Below are positions 58,465 through 64,000 of a stretch of DNA of 64,000 nucleotides, piece by piece. Made by a program: the position numbers and the translations under genes. The notes beneath the pieces were generated by a model, which was not told the origin of the DNA, made no database searches, and saw only the letters and a list, made by a program, of their open reading frames with translations. How positions within the stretch are numbered: position 1 is the first letter of the stretch; each line of letters starts with the position of its first letter. This DNA comes from Catonia carolina. Taxonomy: Eukaryota; Arthropoda; Insecta; Hemiptera; Achilidae. The DNA is taken from assembly GCA_035578175.1 (NCBI GenBank), contig JAQMRL010000001.1:57435553-57499552 (forward strand), written 5' to 3'.

Positions 58465-60117
58465 GACTCTCTTTAGAAAACATTTTTTAATCAACTGAAG
58501 TAAAGCACGACTTAGGGGATTTTCAAGTACTTTACGAGCTATATCCAAAAACTTTTACTGAAAAATAGGAGTTGCCTATTGAAAAATTACTTACAACGAC
58601 TAACTATAAAAGACTTCTGTAAATAAGCATTGAAAGTCTTGCAGATTAAAAACACTAAACCAGCGAGACTATTGAATTAATGGAAAATGTAATACGGAAA
58701 GAGGTATATAACCAACGAACATAGTAAATGTTGTTTAAGAAAGCTATGGCAAAGATGACCAAGCAGTTCATCTATAAAAAGTTGGATAAGAGGTCTGAAG
58801 TGGAAATTTGTGTCGTTGTTTAAGGGAAAAAATTGAGATTTTAAAGCTTCGTACTTTAAAGACGTCCAACTAGAATCTTACAAGGCTTCATTTATACAAA
58901 TCTACTATTGACTTTCAGCCTTTCGTTTAAAATACTAAAATCAGAAAACATCAACTTTAAAGTTCTATACAGTTCAATATTAAAATCTGCAACGATAGAG
59001 TTATGTTGTATAAAACTCTAAGGAATTTTTTTTAAACTAGCTACAACAAAAACGGAACAATTTTGGTGCATTTAATTTTATCAACGTGAATTTATTTTCT
59101 ATTTTTTTTTTTTTTGTAATAGAAAGTAAAACGTGTAAAAACACATTATTGTTTTAACTAAGTTAATCACTTTGTAATTATGGCACTAATGAGGAAGTGT
59201 AATCGATAACGCAACGTATTCAAAATTTTGAAGTTTGATTGTTTTCTGGTTAATAAAATATCTATACAAAATCATTTTCACTAAATTTAAGAGCAACATA
59301 TTGAACAATAGTACAAAAATTAAATGGTTATACAGTGACCAAACCTCAAGAGTGCATTAAATGCATTAAACGTGTTTAAATATGCATGAGAGATAAATTG
59401 TTTAAATTAATAATAAACAAATTGTTAGGGACATACAAAATATCGACATTACGGAAATTGATCGATATTTTGTTTTCCAGAAAATACTCGTGGACTACTT
59501 TTAAGAACATCACAATAATAAAACTATAAATATGAAATTCTATATAATATGCCATATAAATATGGAATAAATATTATAGTGTCTCTGGTTTGCAACTATT
59601 AGATTAATTATTTAAATACAATTCATTTGAAATTTCTTTTTGTATAAACGTTGTTCAAAAATAAATCCTTAAAATGCATTCTGCCGCTTGAAATTAATTC
59701 TATTTTATATACGTAATATATTACTAACCTTTTCTAAGCTGCCTAAACCTTTATTTTCACTTACACCTGTTTCGGCGGATCCACCATCTTCAGAGTATAT
59801 AATATTGTGACACTTATCGCTAAGGTCCGTTTCAGGATCTAGGTCATTAAATAATTATTACACCAAAGTTTACAATTACAAATATTTATTACACTAAAAT
59901 ATTACAAAATAAATAATTAACTAATTATAATGAAGTAATACAACTGATTTATTATAACTGATTTAATAATTTACTTAAAATAAATAATAAACAATAAATA
60001 ACTTAGTAATTTACTTAGCACTACTTACAATCAATTTTATTGAATACACAAACATACAAAACACAGAAACTGAATTAACAAAAACTGCACATTAACTTCA
60101 CACAATACACACGCACA

Positions 60118-60118
<1 letters not shown>
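58465..60118. other. AT-rich intergenic DNA
   Basis: About 1.65 kb. At about 59765-59800 the minus strand reads CTGAAGATGGTGGATCC followed by GCCGAAACAGG, a motif type seen near the ends of some retroelements. At 59860-60060 there is almost pure A/T with repeated AATAAATAA words. No gene was recognised. Confidence 0.45.

Positions 60119-60174
<56 letters not shown>
60119..60174 (+). repeat. (CA)28 microsatellite
   Basis: Uninterrupted dinucleotide tract, 56 bases. The minus-strand 107-codon frame across it (60075-60398) contains a Cys-Val run that is an artefact of the repeat. Confidence 0.97.
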
Positions 60175-60176
<2 letters not shown>

Positions 60177-62084
60177 GACGGTGTAATAATACCTCGGAAC
60201 CGTTAACCTGAAATAACGCCCCGATAATCGCTTGTCAAAGATCAACCAAATACTGACTGCTGACCGCACTCGGGGGTCTCTTTTATAGTGAATCAAAAGA
60301 ACCTTCTGAAAAACACCGAATTTCGATACAAACAATAGAGTATAAAAAAAACCTTTACAAGTGAGTGCTAGAAAAATCCATTGTAAACAAGTCAACAATA
60401 GGTCTTTTGTAAATAGAAGTTGTTACAGGCCGACCTTCATAGATAATAACGCACTGTCCTTTCAAAAAACTTTCATGAATAGGCATACTTTTATAGCCAC
60501 CCCATTGTTACTCTTGTCCTATTGTCACTTATTGTTACTATTTCACTCTATTATTCTCTCTTTACTATTTTCATGAATGAAATCTACTAGAAATTTTGAG
60601 AACCACACTTCCTTCGATATTGTCACAATATCATTGGAACTAAAATTTTTATTTTTATTTAATTCTGAAGAAGATGTTATTTATATCTTCAGACATTTAT
60701 ATAAAACTAACATGAAAGACGTGCAAGTGAAAATAAAAGTTAAGGCAGCTTATAAAAGGTTAGTGAAATTTATTTTAAGAAATAGAATAAACGTAATTGT
60801 TTTTTTTGTACGAAAAATATTCAATTGATTCTGGTTAGAATAATGAGCAGATGGCTTTTTAGGTATCATGAGTAAATAAACAACAAAATATGGAAAAACG
60901 TCGTAGATTTTTTTATTAATGTGCCCTTCTTGTTACTTTAAAACTAAAATTGTTACATGGTACTTGTTGACTTAGTAGGCATATATTTTCTTATAGTAAG
61001 AAAATATATGCATATGTAATTGCAGTATCTGTCATAGAATCACGTACATAAATGTACACAATGTCAGTACGGTACCTAATTTTGCCAATTAAATAATTTG
61101 CTTGGTTTGCTTTTCATTGATCAACATTTGTAGATCAAAAATAGTAACTGTGGGTTGATAACACTTCAAGAGTTAGCTTCTAGAACTAAACCAAAAAACA
61201 AAAATTGTAATCAAAACCGACTTAATATCACAGAAGTACGATTCATTATTATGAAATAATAATACATCGAAACTTTGATGGAAAAAAAATTTATCCCAGT
61301 TTTAATAATTCAAAAAATCCTATTTAACGTTCGACATCCAAATGTGGAGAACTTTTAACGAGTCTGATTCACATCTAGTGTATTAATAATTTCAATTTTG
61401 AGAAACTGGTACTGCAGATACATATTTGACCTTAGCGTTGCCTACATGGAAACAATATATAACTGTCAAAAGAAAACAAATTATACCTAATTTTTTGAAA
61501 AATGTGTTGACTTTTGGGCAACAAATCACTCATAACAAAATCTAAGAAAATTAATATTGAACTCATTGTAATAACAAATCTCTTTTTAAGTAAAACGTTT
61601 TAAATAGTCTCGTATTAAATAGTCTCAAATTGTAAATAAAATTATAATTGATAAAAACTTCATTCCAACAACCAATGTATTGTGCGGTTCCAAGCTCTGT
61701 GTAATTACGTGGTGAAGGGTACGGGTGAGGTAAAATGAATGAGTGACGCATGCTGGGAGAACGATTGCCGTATTAATCTGATACAAAACTTTCGTTTTCA
61801 AATTTTCCGTATTTAACATATTAGTTTGTATTTATTATATTTATTTATTTAAATATTTTGATATAAATTAGCTAGTTAAACATTATGAATCCGACCAAGC
61901 TATAACCCAGTAGATATTGTTAAATTAATGCGCTGGATGATAAGAATACTTTTTTAGTCTAGTTAGTATACGCTACTACTACAAATGCGTCAGCTGTGAA
62001 ACACTAACTCATTCATTCTCCCACTACTATAACAACGCACTGCATTCCTTCCAACTACACGGAGCTAGGACTCAAACAATAGTG
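60175..62084. other. AT-rich intergenic DNA
   Basis: About 1.9 kb. An unrecognised 83-codon plus frame lies at 60577-60828 (DVQVKIKVKAAYKRLVKFIL). No splice or element context supports it. Confidence 0.4.
60979..61011. repeat. Perfect 15-bp inverted repeat with 3-base loop
   Basis: GCATATATTTTCTTA, then TAG, then its exact reverse complement. It could form a hairpin or cruciform. It is not associated with a recognised gene end. Confidence 0.9.
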
Positions 62085-62155
62085 CAGTGGTTAAAGCAGT
62101 AGTATACACTGCACTGTAAAACAGAACGTCCTCGTTAGGATTTCCGGTAACATTC
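62085..62155 (+). repeat. Degenerate tRNA-like (SINE head) remnant
   Basis: TAGTGCAGTGGTTAAAGC resembles an A-box region. About 45 bases later GTTAGGATTTCCGG resembles a decayed B box (GTTCGATTCCCGG). Spacing fits a tRNA-derived head, but the stems do not pair well and no tail was identified. Confidence 0.35.
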
Positions 62156-62670
62156 CCAAAATACATCTTAAAACCCATCAATAGTCTACTATTTAAACAA
62201 ATGTAATTGCTAATGATGAAGTTTATATGACTTAAAAACCAGTGTATCTATATTTACTCAATTATAAAACAATTTACTCGATATAAAAGTCAATATTATA
62301 TAACAACATAACTAAGCCGTGTTGTTTTGTTTATTGTGACTTGATTTGTGGGATATGTGAATCTTTTGTTGTTTGTGAGTTTTGTAGTTTTTCTTCGGTA
62401 GACGTTATTATTTTTAGGTATTAATTTTCTACATTTTCTTAATTTACTTTTGTTATAACCTTATTGATTATTTCAGAGGAAGCTTTGGTTCTTTTCCTTT
62501 TTTTTTAATTTATGTCCTAATATAACCTATTTTTTTATTTTGATCTTATGGCGACCGTTCATGATGCATTAGGCAGTGGTTCGAATCAACGAGTGATTGG
62601 TCACTCGTTTTTGAACGACTCTGAGTTAAAAACGATCTTTCGAGACCCACTACTTGTTATAAAGTCTAAA
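62156..62670. other. Probable 5' region of the Jockey-type LINE
   Basis: From about 62330 the sequence becomes T/G-rich and leads into the ORF1 start at 62671. It is probably 5' UTR, but the element start is not marked by any feature that I can verify. Confidence 0.4.
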
Positions 62671-63843
62671 ATGGAAGACACACAAGCAAACCAATCTGTG
62701 CTGCGAGTTCAATAGGATTTTTCTACAATAAAAGCCCGCAATAAAACAAGAAAAGCAGAAAAAACTGATAATGACATGCATGTTGGGAAGAAGGCTGACA
62801 ATCATCCTCTAATTACCCAAAATTCATTCGAGGCGCTATCTGACAATTCAGATATGGAGGAAGAAGTGACACCACGTGAGCCCAAACCACCACCAATTTT
62901 TATACCAAGTGTACAAAATATTAAATTATTGTTAAACGTAATAAACACTAACGGAGTGAAAGGGTAGGAGTACACATATAAGGTTTTAAATCGAAACTGA
63001 AAGCGACTAATGGCCATACATATTCCAAAATAGTAAACAACTTGAAAGTTTCGAAAATCGACTTCCAGAAATACCAACTTAAACAGAACAGATCCTTCAG
63101 AGTAGTATTAAGGCATGTTCACCATTTGATGGACGTTGAGGACATAACACGAGAGTTATGCGAGAAAGGCCATAAAGTCAGAAATATTTGTAATATTCGA
63201 CATAGAATAACAAAAGAACCTTTATCCTTGTTTTACGTGGATCTGGAGCCTACACCAAACAACAAGGAAGTGATAACATCTAGTACGTACAGAACTGTAA
63301 AATTCAATTTGAACCTCCTCATACGAAACGCGTAATAGCACAATGCAAACGATGTAAACGATACAGTCATTCGTGCAAGTATTGTTTTAGGCCATACAGG
63401 TGTCTTAAGTGCGGTGAAAATCACGACACGGAAATGTGCACTAAATCGTCTGCGACTGCTGCAAAATGTGCTTCATGTGACGGTAGTCACCCAGCCAATT
63501 ATAAAGGTTGTGGTGTCTATCAGGAAATCAGGAAAATTAAATTTCCTTATTTACGGGAAAAGCAACCAACTACAGCTCAAAATTCTGAGATTTCGGCTGC
63601 CAGAATTTTATTACCTGTACCAGCATTGAATACGGAGAGGGGTCCTACTGATTTTTCCTTTCCGTCGTACGCTGCGGCAGTTGTTAACGCACCAGATAAA
63701 GGATCACCCGACTATGTTTAGACAGATTCTCTTCGTTTAATTCAGCAATCATTTGCAGAACTGAACGAAATTTTAGTGAAAAAGCAGAGCAAACTTCCAT
63801 GTTAATTAATATCCTTTCGGCTCTCGTTGCAAAGATAAAATGA
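62671..63843 (+). pseudogene. LINE ORF1, gag-like, with stops and frameshifts
   Basis: Starts at ATG 62671 (MEDTQANQS). A TAG at 62713-62715 and another at 62965-62967 interrupt the first frame, which contains NSFEALSDNSDMEEE and KPPPIFIPSV. A shift near 62990 leads to a second frame with SFRVVLRHVHHLMDVEDI and LSLFYVDLEPTPNNKE. A shift near 63300 leads to the third frame with three intact zinc knuckles at 63348-63525 (CKRCKRYSHSCKYC, CLKCGENHDTEMC, CASCDGSHPANYKGC) and a TAG at 63719-63721. A last shift before about 63797 restores the frame that ends in TGA at 63841-63843. Total length is near 390 codons, normal for the clade. Nucleic-acid-binding role inferred from the knuckles. Confidence 0.87.
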
Positions 63844-64000
63844 ATCAACCATCATTTAAAATAGCTTTATGGAACGCAAATGGTTTGGTACGACACGCCC
63901 TAGAATTAAATAGCTTTCTAAATTTACACAAAATAGACATCTTATTGGTTTCAGAAACTCTTTTCACAGACAGAAGCTACATTCGTTTTCCAGGCTACAC
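63840..64000 (+). CDS. LINE ORF2 start: AP endonuclease N-terminus (partial)
   Basis: ATG at 63840 overlaps the TGA of ORF1 at 63841-63843 as ATGA. The frame is open to the window end (53 codons): IALWNANGLV holds the first catalytic asparagine, ILLVSETLF the glutamate, and RSYIRFPGYT the next conserved block. It matches the endonuclease start of the copy at 1-2048 (LLWNANG, LISESHL, FYVPGYI). The overlap suggests translation of ORF2 by coupling to ORF1 termination, as known for some LINEs; that is inference. Confidence 0.85.
   Translation, partial: MNQPSFKIALWNANGLVRHALELNSFLNLHKIDILLVSETLFTDRSYIRFPGY

Larger units (their letters stand above)
62671..64000 (+). mobile_element. Jockey-type LINE, 3' part outside window
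   Basis: Plus-strand element with gag-like ORF1 (62671-63843, broken) and the start of ORF2 at 63840. Same clade as the minus-strand copy at 1-3240 but diverged from it. The endonuclease begins normally and continues past the right edge, so size and integrity of the rest are unknown. Confidence 0.88.

Noticed and set aside
60075..60398. 107-codon minus frame with a Cys-Val run
   Set aside because: Produced by the (CA)28 microsatellite.
1..64000. CRISPR arrays, prokaryotic operons, rRNA genes
   Set aside because: No regularly spaced repeats, no cas-like genes, no ribosomal RNA motifs; the content is eukaryotic.

Overview
The window looks like AT-rich arthropod DNA, most likely from an insect. 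Nothing prokaryotic is visible: no operons, ribosome binding sites or tRNA/rRNA clusters. Almost everything recognisable is transposable-element sequence of kinds that occur together in insect genomes: Jockey-type LINEs, RTE-like LINEs, a BEL/Pao LTR retrotransposon, a mariner-family DNA transposon and tRNA-derived SINEs. No host gene could be identified with confidence. One exon-like open stretch (58107-58309) and one CpG-rich block (35480-36095) are the best non-transposon candidates. The order or species cannot be named from sequence alone.

Layout. 1-3240: a Jockey-type LINE on the minus strand, cut by the window edge, with three zinc knuckles in ORF1, an intact-looking endonuclease and a broken reverse transcriptase. 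3600-10400: old LINE debris (an RTE-like 3' end at 3600-4380, a Jockey ORF2 tail near 5220-5530, a Jockey gag ghost at 7141-7970, a short Jockey tail near 10340) plus a SINE tail at 4735-4800. 10440-18430: AT-rich, with a 116-bp dispersed repeat in two copies and a LINE remnant between them. 18437-18602: a tRNA-derived SINE. 19385-20375: an RTE-like LINE remnant related to the large copy further right. 23030-24358: a complete but dead mariner with TIRs and TA target duplications. 29352-29540: a second SINE family. 30439-33957: a nearly intact RTE-like LINE on the minus strand, one nonsense codon from a full ORF2 and flanked by a 14-bp direct repeat. 35480-36410: a CpG-rich block beside a CRE-motif repeat. 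38105-38665 and 43850-44690: more LINE remnants. 45241-54400: a structurally complete BEL/Pao element on the minus strand, with two 509-bp LTRs differing at two positions, a 5-bp target duplication, a primer-binding site and one long gag-pol frame broken only by three TAA codons. 54406-62600: mostly AT-rich, with the exon-like segment and its tandem duplication, a (CA)28 tract, a perfect hairpin and a tRNA-like remnant. 62671-64000: a second Jockey-type LINE on the plus strand, running off the window.

How the parts relate. The LINEs encode the machinery (endonuclease and reverse transcriptase) that could in principle mobilise the SINEs. The BEL element carried its own protease, reverse transcriptase, RNase H and integrase. 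The youngest insertions by internal evidence are the BEL element and the RTE-like LINE at 30.4-34.0 kb; the rest is progressively decayed. I did not find a convincing new biological system; the most checkable novelties are listed in the findings.
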